Of a stretch of 64,000 bases of DNA, positions 54,570 to 63,152 are shown one piece after another. Under the pieces are notes generated by a model. The model was given only the letters and a program-made list of their open reading frames with translations, made no database searches and had not been told where the DNA came from. Source of the stretch: Flavobacteriales bacterium (GTDB lineage: Bacteria > Bacteroidota > Bacteroidia > CAIKAF01); assembly GCA_018401695.1 (NCBI GenBank), contig JAGYKD010000001.1, positions 251,651-315,650 of the forward strand, given 5' to 3'. Each line of letters begins with the position of its first letter. Within the stretch, counting starts at the first letter, position 1. Both the position numbers and the translations under genes were made by a program.

Positions 54570-54766
54570 ATATCATTTAAGGCAAATATACAGGTTATTC
54601 TCCGCATATTTAATGGAATTAGTGCGCTTTTTCACCGCGCGGGCCTTTATGCTGGGCAGAAAATGTTCTAAAACTCCCCCGCCTAGCCTTTAGGCCAAGC
54701 CCGTAAAACAGAAAAACCGGGAAAGGCAGTGCGTCTTTCAGGGCTTTTCTGCTACTCGGCTAAATG

Positions 54767-54800
54767 TTGGCGGTAGGTATACTTCGAAATCGTAAATTTG
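54767..54800 (+). promoter_or_regulatory. Promoter of the second Fic gene (TTG-N23-TAAATTTG)
   Basis: TTG at 54767-54769, TAAATTTG at 54793-54800; GTG start 4 nt later. The preceding words GCTAAATGTTGGCGGTA resemble, from memory, boundaries of accessory cassettes in Bacteroidota. Confidence 0.6.
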
Positions 54801-54804
54801 TTGT

Positions 54805-55599
54805 GTGGGAAAACCGATAAAAATCATATCCTCAGAATACCTTGATACATACTCATCAAAATGCAAAGTGGACTGGTTGGAGGTGCTTGATAAATTAAGG
54901 TCAAAATCAAGTTTTACAACGGAGGACTTTGAATATTACCTTATTGCATCTTCGCTTTATTCGTCAAAGATTGAAGGAAATACACTTGACGCAAATAGTT
55001 TTTTTAGAAATAGGGGAAACAAAAGTTTTCCAAAGAAAAAGGAAGTTCAAGAAATTGAAGATTTGGTAAAGGCATACAAATTTGCCTCTGAAAACAATCT
55101 TAATAAAACCAATTTTCTTAAAGTTCACGAAATACTCTCTAAAACACTTTTAGCTGTCCATTTGCGTGGTAAAGTCCGAAAAGAACAAGTAGGTGTTAGA
55201 GATTCAAAAACACTTAAACCTGTTTATTTGGCTGTCGAACCGCAATTTGTGGATCAAGAATTAAGCAAATTATTTGCCGACATTGGAGAATTATTAAAAC
55301 GAGCATTGTCAAACAAAGAGGTTTTTTACTATGCTTCAATGATTCATTTATGGACTGCAAAGATTCACCCGTTTATGGATGGTAACGGTCGGTCGGCGCG
55401 TTTACTGGAAAAGTGGTTTATAGTGTCAAAACTTGGATTGTCGGCTTGGTCTATACATTCTGAAAAATATTATTGGGATAATCGTCCTGATTATTATGAA
55501 AATATTGCTTTGGGGTATAACTATTACGCGCTACATTGGAACAGATGTTTACCATTTTTATTGATGTTACCAGAAGCCCTAAAAGAATCAATACTTTGA
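54805..55599 (+). CDS. Fic family protein, class II, compact
   Basis: 264 residues. Fic core KIHPFMDGNGRSARLLEKW (about 191-209) is intact, with inhibitory SSKIEGN (about 53-58) in the N-terminal helix. The flap preceding the core reads EQVGVRDSKTLKPVYLAVEP. There is no C-terminal winged helix, unlike the other Fic gene. Strongly AT-rich codon use. Start GTG at 54805, 4 nt after a TAAATTTG box. Lies divergently from the first Fic gene in the same island; either one may act on a host target such as gyrase or topoisomerase IV, known targets of other Fic toxins. Confidence 0.9.
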   Translation: MGKPIKIISSEYLDTYSSKCKVDWLEVLDKLRSKSSFTTEDFEYYLIASSLYSSKIEGNTLDANSFFRNRGNKSFPKKKEVQEIEDLVKAYKFASENNLNKTNFLKVHEILSKTLLAVHLRGKVRKEQVGVRDSKTLKPVYLAVEPQFVDQELSKLFADIGELLKRALSNKEVFYYASMIHLWTAKIHPFMDGNGRSARLLEKWFIVSKLGLSAWSIHSEKYYWDNRPDYYENIALGYNYYALHWNRCLPFLLMLPEALKESIL

Positions 55600-55658
55600 A
55601 AGTATTGTACAAAGTCATAAGGAATACTGTTCATTGGAAACGGGTCGTTGTTTTTTAA

Positions 55659-55796
55659 GTGCCGGCATCAATTCTTTTTGGAACAGCAGCTATATTAAAG
55701 TCAGGTTTACCTGTTTTGTTTGGAGGGCTTGTTACTCTCTCCATTTTGAGTGACGTTATTATTTTTAGTGTTTTAAGGAATGGGGGGCAGAAATAA
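55659..55796 (+). CDS. Possible 45-aa hydrophobic peptide gene
   Basis: GTG-started frame reading PASILFGTAAILKSG, then LPVLFGGLVTLSILSDVIIF and a short polar end. One or two membrane-spanning segments. It is preceded by an in-frame stop, has no obvious ribosome site and may be a remnant of a larger membrane protein gene. Confidence 0.2.
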   Translation: MPASILFGTAAILKSGLPVLFGGLVTLSILSDVIIFSVLRNGGQK

Positions 55797-55887
55797 TTAC
55801 TGCTAACGGTCTAGTTCGTTGCGTTCGGGGGGAGTCAAAGCCTATAGCTATACTTTTTAATTGAACTGGAATAGAAGCACAAAACTC

Positions 55888-56048
55888 CAAGCCCGCACCT
55901 GTGGAATGTAGTGGCCGCCAATTTGGCTTGGATAGTGATGCCCATACTTACGCTTTGGCGCATGGGTAAGAGGGTGTATCCTTTTTTAGAGGATTCGAGA
56001 CGAGATATTTTGGTCGAAAAGAAGTTTCATGAAGCAAAGCCCATATGA
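55888..56048 (+). pseudogene. Duplicated 3' end of the EXPERA gene (right direct repeat) with a different tail
   Basis: 55888-55986 repeats 52702-52800. The frame continues beyond the repeat as KRVYPFLEDSRRDILVEKK and ends at TGA (56046-56048), whereas the intact gene ends KSVYPFSEKAG. No start codon or N-terminal part is present. It overlaps the 3' end of the antisense DUF433 gene. Confidence 0.75.
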
Positions 56049-56248
56049 TCTTGTCGAAAGGCCGCATAAAATAATGCAGCATGGATCATTGACTCTGTAA
56101 GTTCAGGATAGTCCTTAAGAATGGACTCTTTGGTCATGCCATTACCCAACCAGTTAAGAATGTCGGAGACTGAGATTCTTGTGCCAATCAAAATGGGCTT
56201 TCCAAATCTCTTTTGCGGGTCTATGGTTATGTACTCTTTCAGATTCAT
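56027..56248 (-). CDS. DUF433 family protein (antitoxin-like), orphan
   Basis: 73 residues. DUF433 core GKPILIGTRISVSDILNWLG (about 17-36), then KDYPELTESMIHAALFYAA. The fold is a small helix-turn-helix; members are usually the antitoxin of a pair with a DUF5615 PIN-like toxin whose gene follows at once. Here only about 40 nt lie between its stop and the duplicated gene fragment, and no toxin frame exists on that side, so it is an orphan, possibly cut off by the rearrangement. Confidence 0.82.
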   Translation of the reverse strand: MNLKEYITIDPQKRFGKPILIGTRISVSDILNWLGNGMTKESILKDYPELTESMIHAALFYAAFRQDHMGFAS

Positions 56249-56612
56249 CCTCAGATATCGGTTATTTCCGGGTTTTCATCAAATGCGGTAGCGGTCACGC
56301 CAATGAAATGTAGGGCATTTCGGTGCACTTTCCTGTCCGCCCGTGATAAGATAGTCAGGAAGCCCAAAACTTGCGGGAACCACTGTCCGCTGCAGTAGTC
56401 GGCCTTGCCAGACCATTTTGAAACAAAAGTATTTGCTCTGGCTGTTCGGTTTGGGGTGACCACTACTCCACCCCACAAACGCTTGTATGCATAAGCAGCC
56501 TTTATGCCCACTATTTATAACTCTAAAATAGTCAAATTCGCTACAAATCATCGAATGGACTCCGAATTTGTCCCAAGGTACCTCTGCTGACGTGGGTGTA
56601 GATCTCTGTCAT
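56249..56612. other. Spacer with no recognised gene
   Basis: AT-rich unassigned DNA upstream of the DUF433 gene. The open frames here (up to 90 codons on the minus strand) show no domain, no start signal and low-complexity composition. They are treated as chance. Confidence 0.4.
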
Positions 56613-56640
56613 ATAGCCCACGGTTGAAACCGTGGGCTAT
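56613..56640. repeat. Palindrome ATAGCCCACGGTT-GA-AACCGTGGGCTAT
   Basis: A perfect 13-bp stem. A second copy with one base pair changed (TAGCCCACGATT/AATCGTGGGCTA) is at 63742-63767, so the stem is kept by paired change. Confidence 0.85.
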
Positions 56641-56647
56641 AAGAAAA

Positions 56648-56811
56648 TCCCCCCACGGAGCTTAAGCGCCCCGGCGCAGGCCAATTAGCCTGACGAGGTA
56701 GCGCGCTCAGCAGCTGCGCAGGCAAGAGCGACCACAGGAAGCTCCTTGCCTGCGCTTAGCTGCGTAGCTGCGCTACAAGACAGCTAATGGCCGGAGACGG
56801 ATTAGGCGCCC
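56648..56811 (-). repeat. GC-rich spacer repeat, GGCGCCTWATCC family, copy 3 (reversed)
   Basis: Ends AGACGGATTAGGCGCCC, the reverse of the family start GGGCGCCTAATCC. Contains long inverted words (CCTGCGCTTAGCTGCGTAGC and AGCTGCGCAGGCA). No coding sequence. Confidence 0.6.
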
Positions 56812-56870
56812 AAAAAAACAAACAAACTATGGATGCTCTGCTATTCCTCTTGCCTAAAGCATGCTCCGCC

Positions 56871-57464
56871 TTATTCCAAACCCAAATTCATGGGCTCGGC
56901 ATGCGGCATAAAATGCGCGTTCCCTTTGCCGGTAGTCGCTACGGTTTCTCGATCCACGATCTCCAAAGACAATTCGTCGAACCATATTTGACCGGTTCCG
57001 TTCAATATGGCACCCATCAAAATGGTTTGACTCTCCCTGGGAACGTCCACCACAATTTCGTAGGACGCCCAGTCGGTAGTGCCTGTCACCATTCGGTCCG
57101 ACATATTGTCAAAAGACAAGGGCTTTTCGTCGTTGGAGGCGTTTACCTGCACCCAAAAACCGGCCCATTCTTTTACGTCCTTGCTTTTCATCCAACCTTT
57201 CAATCGAATTCTTTCACCTGAGAACTTACCGGGTAAAAAATCCTGCATCAGCGAACCGTAACCCGGAATGCTGTCTTCCATGGAGCGAATGGTGGCTGCG
57301 GTTCCTTTTTGCCGCCCTGCTTTCTCTTCCAATCCCATTTCGTAGGACTTCCAATGACTCCCGGCCGGATACCAGCCTTTAGGCAATTCAATGGCAGAGG
57401 CAAATCCAAAAACAATCCAAAGGCCACCAAGGGCAGCCAAAAAACGTAGGGTGAACTTTAGCAT
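56871..57464 (-). CDS. Secreted or periplasmic protein with a beta-sandwich (CBM-like) domain
   Basis: 197 residues with a signal peptide (about 1-23, FASA). The mature part is one jelly-roll-like domain: RIRLKGWMKSKDVKEWAGFW, then MSDRMVTGTTDWASYEIVVD and ILNGTGQIWFDELSLEIVD. The same strand pattern occurs, from memory, C-terminal to some AraC-type regulators and in carbohydrate-binding modules. Ligand unknown. Single gene upstream of a repeat-rich spacer; uvrC starts on the same strand 2 kb upstream. Confidence 0.7.
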   Translation of the reverse strand: MLKFTLRFLAALGGLWIVFGFASAIELPKGWYPAGSHWKSYEMGLEEKAGRQKGTAATIRSMEDSIPGYGSLMQDFLPGKFSGERIRLKGWMKSKDVKEWAGFWVQVNASNDEKPLSFDNMSDRMVTGTTDWASYEIVVDVPRESQTILMGAILNGTGQIWFDELSLEIVDRETVATTGKGNAHFMPHAEPMNLGLE

Positions 57465-57496
57465 GGTTCAAAGTAACTATATTTTTGGCGTATTGC

Positions 57497-59296
57497 TTAA
57501 GACTCCAAGGCCCATTCCTTAATTTTCTTTGCCTTGGCCTGCCCCACCACCTGTTTTAGCTCTTCCTCACTGGCTTCCCGAACCCGCTTTACCGTTCTAA
57601 AATGCCTGAGCAGTTCGGTCACTGTTTTGCTGCCTATGCCTTCAATTTCTTCCAAACTGCTTTTGCTCAAGGTCTTTTTGTGCCGACTGCGGTAATGGCT
57701 AATGCCAAATCGGTGGGCTTCATTGCGCATTTGCTGTATTACCTTCAAGCTTTCGGAGCGCTTGTCCAAATACAAAGGCAGTGGATCTCCGGGAAAATAT
57801 ATCTCCTCCAAACGCTTGGCAATGCCAATGATGGGAATTTTTCCCCGCAAATCTAAGGCTTCCAGGGCCTCCAAGGCTGCAGACAACTGGCCTTTGCCCC
57901 CATCGATGACGATCAGCTGAGGCAAGGGGGCTTCTTCTTCCTTTAATCGCTTGTAGCGCCGATAGACGGCCTCCTTCATACTCGCAAAATCGTCCGGACC
58001 TTCTACGGTTTTTATATTGAAGTGGCGATAGTCCTTTTTGCTGGGTTTGGCATCTTTAAAACACACCATGGCCGACACCGGATAGGCTCCCTGAAAGTTG
58101 GAATTGTCAAAACACTCCATATGCACGGGCAGCTCGGTTAAGCGGAGGTCTTTCTTGAGCGTTTCTAAAATGCGTTGGCTGTGTTTTTCCGGGTCTTTCA
58201 AGGCCATATTGGCCCATTTTTCTTTCAGATAAAAGCGCAAATTGCGCTCCGAAAGCTCCAGCAACATTTTCCGTTCGCCCCGTTGCGGCACCACAAACTT
58301 CATGCCCACAATTTCGGCTTCCGGGTCAAAGGGCACCAACACCTCCTCGGCCTCACTGCCAAATCGCCGTCTTAGCTCAAACAAAGCCAACACCAGCAAT
58401 TCCGCGTCGCTTTCGTCCAACTTGGGTTTTACTTCTAAGGTATAGCCTTGCACCACCGCCCCTTCGGTGACCTTAAGGTAATTCACGTACACAATATTGC
58501 CTTCTCTCCGCAAACTGGCCACGTCCACATCGCGCATGTCTTGCCGTACAATCACCGATTTCGACCGGAATTTTTCGATTTGCTCCAGGCGCTCCTTAAC
58601 CTCTTGGGCCTTTTCGTAGGCAAACTCCTCAGCAAAGGCTTCCATTTGTTGCCGCAACAGGCGGGCCACGGACCCGGTCTTTCCCTTGATTATGGTTCGC
58701 GCCTCTTCAATCATCTGCTCGTAATCGGCCGCGCTTTGCTTTCCCACGCATGGCCCCAAACAGTTGCCAATGTGGTATTCCAGGCACACATTAAACTTTC
58801 CTTCGGCAATGCTCTCCTCCTTTAAATGCAGCTTGCAGGTGCGCAAAGGATACAGTTGCCGCACCAAATCCAGCACCGCACGCATCATTTTTACCGAAGC
58901 GTAGGGACCATAATATTCCGAACCGTCTTGAATGCGGTTGCGCGTCGAAAAAATCCGCGGAAACGGTTCCTTCTTAATGCAAATCCAAGGATAGGTCTTA
59001 TCGTCCCTCAGCATTACATTAAACCTGGGCTGATGCGTTTTTATGAGGTTATTTTCCAACAACAAAGCATCCAATTCGCTTTCGGCCACCAACACTTGAA
59101 TGTTGTGCACCAGCCTCACCATCAGGCGTAACCGACCGCTGTCGTGCTGTTTATTAAAATAAGAACTAACCCTATTTTTTACATTTTTGGCCTTACCTAC
59201 ATACAAAAGTCCTCCCTTGGCATCAAAAAACTGATACACACCGGGCACTTCCGGCAAACTGCGGCACTTGGCTTTTATGTCGGTTTCCGATTCCAC
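57497..59296 (-). CDS. uvrC: Excinuclease ABC subunit C (UvrC)
   Basis: Makes both incisions in nucleotide excision repair with UvrAB. 599 residues from the GTG at 59296 (MESETDIKAKCRSL), chosen because the GIY-YIG domain follows at once: LPEVPGVYQFFDAKGGLLYVGKAKN. The frame stays open to 59443 but those codons run through a repeat. Further parts: CLEYHIGNCLGPCVG cysteine segment, UvrB-contact region (about 195-230), UvrC RNase H-like half with CFDNSNFQGAYPVSAMV and IVIDGGKGQLSAAL (about 365-460), and a C-terminal double helix-hairpin-helix (IEGIGSKTVTELLRHF). All catalytic elements present. Confidence 0.94.
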   Translation of the reverse strand: MESETDIKAKCRSLPEVPGVYQFFDAKGGLLYVGKAKNVKNRVSSYFNKQHDSGRLRLMVRLVHNIQVLVAESELDALLLENNLIKTHQPRFNVMLRDDKTYPWICIKKEPFPRIFSTRNRIQDGSEYYGPYASVKMMRAVLDLVRQLYPLRTCKLHLKEESIAEGKFNVCLEYHIGNCLGPCVGKQSAADYEQMIEEARTIIKGKTGSVARLLRQQMEAFAEEFAYEKAQEVKERLEQIEKFRSKSVIVRQDMRDVDVASLRREGNIVYVNYLKVTEGAVVQGYTLEVKPKLDESDAELLVLALFELRRRFGSEAEEVLVPFDPEAEIVGMKFVVPQRGERKMLLELSERNLRFYLKEKWANMALKDPEKHSQRILETLKKDLRLTELPVHMECFDNSNFQGAYPVSAMVCFKDAKPSKKDYRHFNIKTVEGPDDFASMKEAVYRRYKRLKEEEAPLPQLIVIDGGKGQLSAALEALEALDLRGKIPIIGIAKRLEEIYFPGDPLPLYLDKRSESLKVIQQMRNEAHRFGISHYRSRHKKTLSKSSLEEIEGIGSKTVTELLRHFRTVKRVREASEEELKQVVGQAKAKKIKEWALES

Positions 59297-59393
59297 GGTA
59301 TAAAAATAGCTAACGCAGGCTTCATGGCATTGTTTTGTTTTTTTGGCCCTGCGGAGCACCGGGCCCTCCCTGCAAGCCCCGTTGCCCAAACCG

Positions 59394-59454
59394 TATGCCT
59401 GTAAGCTTGTCCGGAGCGTTTGCTGCGCGCCACGTCCGCCCAAGCACAGGCATA
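59394..59454. repeat. Imperfect palindrome, same type as upstream of metH
   Basis: TATGCCTGT...GCTTG...CGGA pairs with TCCG...CAAGC...ACAGGCATA. Shares CACAGG and GGCTTGGGC words with 24312-24387. Besides this, 59297-59932 shows unassigned DNA only. Confidence 0.55.
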
Positions 59455-59932
59455 GGCTTGGGCTTCCGGGGGCTTTCCGTACCGGTCCCTGGGCCGTGAT
59501 TCTTTGGAAAACACCGCATAAAACTAGGTATCCTATATTTTTGCGAGGCTATCCGCCAAAAAGTGAAAAAAAAGAAAGGGGTTATTGTCTGGAACGAATA
59601 ACCCATAGGCTCAAAGAAAGGAAGCCAAATTCCCTTGCTTTTATCAAGAAGTAAAATGCACAAAGGCACACAGAACAGGATTTTAACCCTGTTTTACCTT
59701 CAGCGCGATGGAGCTATGGCTTGGAAAAAGCCCCGCAAAGAACCAAAGACGGCAGCGCCGCGGACTTTAATTGTGCCACCGATAGCGGTTCCCCCTTTTT
59801 GCGCCTTCGCGTCTTCGCGTGCCACCGATAGCCCCTCACCATTCACCATTAAGAAAAGGCGGGATCTTTATCATTACTTGGCATTCCCCATGCATCATTC
59901 CCATTACCCCCTTCCGCCTCTTTAATTTTCCT

Positions 59933-59940
59933 TACATTTG
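59933..59940 (+). promoter_or_regulatory. -7 box (TACATTTG) of the hydrolase gene
   Basis: Exact TAnnTTTG, 25 nt before the ATG at 59966. No clear -33 element. Confidence 0.5.
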
Positions 59941-59965
59941 GAATCCAAATACCACCCGTATAGGC

Positions 59966-60727
59966 ATGGATATGGAAATTAAAAAAGAGGGAAAATTTGA
60001 GTTTGTAGAAGTTGGTCAAGGCCCCGTCATGATTATCCTTCACGGCCTTTTTGGTGCACTAAGCAATTTCCGCGAAGTAGTAGGCCATTTTAGCCAAAAT
60101 TACACCACCGTAATTCCCCTAATGCCCATTTACCAGCTCCCGCTGCTGGACACCAACGTAAAACGCCTCACGCGTCATATCGAAGATTTTATAAAGCACA
60201 AGGGCTACGAAAAAGTTACATTACTTGGCAACAGCCTCGGTGGACATGTAGGCCTCATTTACACAGCCCAGCAGCCTGAAATGGTGGAACACCTTATCCT
60301 CACCGGTTCCTCCGGGCTTTACGAAAATGCTTTTGGCGGCTCCTATCCCCGAAAATCAGACTACGATTTTATCAAAAGCCGGGTGGAATACACCTTTTAC
60401 GACCCCCAAACGGCCACCAAAGCATTGGTCGACGAAGTATTTGAGATTGTGAATAATAAGGCCAAAGCCATCCGCATCATTTCCCTGGCCAAGAGTGCCA
60501 TTCGCCACAACATGGCTTCGGAATTGCCCAACATGAACGTGCCGGTGTGCCTCATTTGGGGAAAAAACGACACCATTACTCCGCCGGAAGTGGCCGAAGA
60601 ATTCCATAAACTGTTGCCCGACAGCGACCTGTTTTGGATTGACCAATGCGGCCATGCCCCTATGATGGAGCGTCCGCACGATTTCAATAATACCCTTCAA
60701 TCCTGGCTTGAAAGCCGAAAAGGCTAA
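59966..60727 (+). CDS. Alpha/beta hydrolase
   Basis: 253 residues. Oxyanion hole LHGLFGALSNF (about 23-33), nucleophile elbow LLGNSLGGHVG (Ser about 91), acid in WGKNDTITPP and His in DQCGHAPMMERP (about 232). A compact lipase/esterase-type protein with no signal peptide, so cytoplasmic; substrate unknown. The ATG at 59966 (MDMEIKKEGKFEF) was preferred over 49 open upstream codons that precede the promoter box. 3 nt before engB, probably co-transcribed. Confidence 0.88.
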   Translation: MDMEIKKEGKFEFVEVGQGPVMIILHGLFGALSNFREVVGHFSQNYTTVIPLMPIYQLPLLDTNVKRLTRHIEDFIKHKGYEKVTLLGNSLGGHVGLIYTAQQPEMVEHLILTGSSGLYENAFGGSYPRKSDYDFIKSRVEYTFYDPQTATKALVDEVFEIVNNKAKAIRIISLAKSAIRHNMASELPNMNVPVCLIWGKNDTITPPEVAEEFHKLLPDSDLFWIDQCGHAPMMERPHDFNNTLQSWLESRKG

Positions 60728-60730
60728 ATC

Positions 60731-61324
60731 ATGCCCCTTATGGAATTTATTTGCAGTTCGGCCAAGCCAAGCCAATGCCCCGAAACTCAGGAACCTGAAT
60801 TTGCCTTCCTTGGCCGTTCCAACGTGGGCAAAAGCAGCCTCCTCAATATGTTGGCAGGCAACAAAAAACTGGCCAAAACCTCCGGAACACCCGGAAAAAC
60901 CCAACTCATCAACCATTTTAAAGCCGCCGAAGGCTTCTACATCGCCGACCTCCCGGGCTACGGCTACGCCAAAGTGAGCAAAGTACAACGTGCCGACTTC
61001 AAAAAATTGATTTACGGATATTTGGAGGAACGAAGCAACCTAAGCTGTGCCATGGTACTCATCGACAGCCGCTTGCCTCTGCAAAACGCCGACCGCGACA
61101 TGTTGGCTTGGCTCGGAAAACGCGGCATCCCCTGCGCCATCGTCTACACCAAAGCCGACAAAAACACCAAAGCTGCGCTGGACAAGCAATTGGCACAAAT
61201 CCGCAATTCTCTATTGCAAGACTGGACCCAACTCCCCCCCGAATTTGTAAGCTCAAGCGTGGATCGCCGCGGCGGAGAAGAACTTTGGGCTTGGATGATT
61301 CAGGTGAGTAAATCCCTAGCCTAA
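60731..61324 (+). CDS. engB: Ribosome biogenesis GTPase EngB (YihA/YsxC)
   Basis: 197 residues. GTPase motifs: G1 GRSNVGKSSLLN (about 32-43), G2 TSGTPGKTQLIN, G3 DLPGYGYA, G4 TKADK and G5-like SSSVD. Helps 50S subunit assembly. ATG at 60731; the upstream hydrolase stop is 3 nt away. Full length. Confidence 0.94.
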   Translation: MPLMEFICSSAKPSQCPETQEPEFAFLGRSNVGKSSLLNMLAGNKKLAKTSGTPGKTQLINHFKAAEGFYIADLPGYGYAKVSKVQRADFKKLIYGYLEERSNLSCAMVLIDSRLPLQNADRDMLAWLGKRGIPCAIVYTKADKNTKAALDKQLAQIRNSLLQDWTQLPPEFVSSSVDRRGGEELWAWMIQVSKSLA

Positions 61325-61328
61325 TTTT

Positions 61329-61438
61329 GGCCGCCTGCCGGGCCTTCGGCTTTACTCCCCGGTGTAGGGAGCAAGGCGGCCTGCCCGTGGCGGTACCGCC
61401 TCAGTCCCTGGCGGGGTGCATCGCCCAAAATCAAAATG
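61329..61438 (+). repeat. GC-rich repeat GGCCGCCT...AAGGCGGCC with GGCGGTACCGCC, copy 1
   Basis: GGCCGCCTGCCGGGCCTTCG is repeated at 63153-63206; the second part, GTGGCGGTACCGCCTCAGTC to CATCGCC, is repeated at 63499-63543. Self-complementary ends form a long hairpin. Directly after engB and may act as its terminator. The rest of 61439-61665 shows nothing recognisable. Confidence 0.75.
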
Positions 61439-61665
61439 GAAAGCCTACCAATAAGCGCTCTGATGTTTTAGTGCAGGGTTGACACAAAAAGAAAAGCGAT
61501 AAACAGGGTGTAAAGAAAGGCCTCAAAAGTTCTCAAAACGGCTTGTGAAAAGCATCCAATGGTTGGGGATGTATTATAGCATCGGAGACCCGCTTCCTGC
61601 GCAATCAACGAGAAGACCTTCGGAAAATAAGATTTTGGGATAGCCGTCCTTAAATTCGGTTTTAC

Positions 61666-61673
61666 TAATTTTG
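61666..61673 (+). promoter_or_regulatory. -7 box (TAATTTTG) of the AAA/DUF4143 gene
   Basis: Exact TAnnTTTG, 6 nt before the ATG at 61680. A TTTG lies 28 nt upstream, further than usual. Confidence 0.5.
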
Positions 61674-61679
61674 GGTTAA

Positions 61680-63101
61680 ATGCACCAAAACTTAAAGATG
61701 GTTTTCAGCAAAGAAATTCTTAGGAAAAGGATACAAAGCGATAACTCCTGGTGGTCAACTAATAAAATTCCATTTTATAGGGAATATCGCAAAAGAAAAT
61801 ACTACCCGGGCTTTTTTGAATTGGTTGCTCAAGCATTCCCACATCGAGCCGTGGTATTGATGGGGCCTAGGCGCGTCGGAAAGACGGTGCTTATGTTCCA
61901 AGCCATTCAAGATTTAATGGATTCAGGATTAGACCCGAAACGCATCTTTTTCTTCAATTTGGATGCCCCAATCTACACCAACCTTCCATTGGATCAATTA
62001 ATCGAAGAAGGTCTTAACATTCATAATCTGGAAGTAGAAAATTGCTACTTCTTTTTTGATGAAATTCAATATCTTAAAGATTGGGAAATTCATTTAAAGG
62101 TTCTAGTGGACAGAAACCGTAACAGCAAATTCATTGCTAGCGGAAGTGCTGCTGCTGCTCTAAGGATGAAAAGCATAGAAAGTGGTACCGGCAGGTTTAC
62201 CGATTACTTCCTTCCTCCACTTACATTCTCTGAATTCATCGATTTAAATGGCTACAACAACCTACTCACCGAAACGGTAATTGATTACAAGGGACCACAA
62301 AAATTTTACACCTGCAACAACATCGAATTATTCAATAAACACTTTATAAATTACATAAATTTTGGCGGATTCCCTGAGATAGCATTGAACTCCGAATTAA
62401 TCCAGAACCCCGAACAAGTCATTCAAAAAGACATCACCGATAAGGTAATTATGAAAGACCTGCCCGGACTCTTTGGAATAGAAAACACCTTGGAACTTCA
62501 GCAATTTTTCAATGTCCTAGCATACCGAACCGGTGAAATCCTTGACTACCAAAAAGTTTCTAAAGAAACCAGAACCGACAACAAAACCATAAAAAAGTAC
62601 ATTACCTACCTCGAAGCTGCATTTTTAATTAAAGTTTTACACCGTGTGGACATAACGGCAAAGCGCTTTAAAAATATTACTCAATTTAAAGTGTACCTAA
62701 CCAACCCCAGCTTGTATACCGGATTGTTTGGACGGGTAGAGCAGGAGGATGAGCGATTTCCTCACTTGGTAGAAACCTCGGTATATGCACAATACCTGCA
62801 CCGAGGACATGAATTTTTGAGATATGCACAATGGAAACAGGGGAAGGAAGAAGGCGAAGTGGATATTATCGAATTAAGTAAACACTTTCAAAAAGTACAT
62901 TGGGCCCTGGAAGTGAAATGGTCCGATAAGCCCAAGGCAAGCAAACTCAAACAGTTCATGCATAAAAACAAACTAAACAAAGGAGTTATTACCAGCAAAA
63001 CCTTATTCCAAAACCAGGAAGACCTGCTTATAGTCCCCACAAGTATTTATGCTTACGTCGTAGGAAAAAACGCTTTAGCCAATTTGGACGAGCCGGCCTA
63101 A
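61680..63101 (+). CDS. AAA-14 ATPase with DUF4143 domain
   Basis: 473 residues. N-terminal AAA ATPase: Walker A LMGPRRVGKTVLM (about 60-72), Walker B YFFFDEIQYL (about 124-133), Ser/Thr sensor FIASGSAAAALRM. C-terminal DUF4143 has a nuclease-like EVDIIEL...WALEVKWS block (about 398-420) resembling PD-(D/E)XK. Such proteins are common, often laterally acquired, and poorly understood; some are thought to act on DNA or in defence. Moderately AT-rich. Single gene between repeats. Start ATG at 61680, or the internal ATG at 61698. Confidence 0.88.
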   Translation: MHQNLKMVFSKEILRKRIQSDNSWWSTNKIPFYREYRKRKYYPGFFELVAQAFPHRAVVLMGPRRVGKTVLMFQAIQDLMDSGLDPKRIFFFNLDAPIYTNLPLDQLIEEGLNIHNLEVENCYFFFDEIQYLKDWEIHLKVLVDRNRNSKFIASGSAAAALRMKSIESGTGRFTDYFLPPLTFSEFIDLNGYNNLLTETVIDYKGPQKFYTCNNIELFNKHFINYINFGGFPEIALNSELIQNPEQVIQKDITDKVIMKDLPGLFGIENTLELQQFFNVLAYRTGEILDYQKVSKETRTDNKTIKKYITYLEAAFLIKVLHRVDITAKRFKNITQFKVYLTNPSLYTGLFGRVEQEDERFPHLVETSVYAQYLHRGHEFLRYAQWKQGKEEGEVDIIELSKHFQKVHWALEVKWSDKPKASKLKQFMHKNKLNKGVITSKTLFQNQEDLLIVPTSIYAYVVGKNALANLDEPA

Positions 63102-63152
63102 GCGCTCAACCATAGGCTAGAAAAGCAAATCAAAGTGGACTCCATTTAGGTT

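Noticed and set aside
56251-56551. Two overlapping minus-strand frames of 86 and 90 codons
   Set aside because: No ribosome site, no domain and no conserved words; treated as chance in unassigned spacer.
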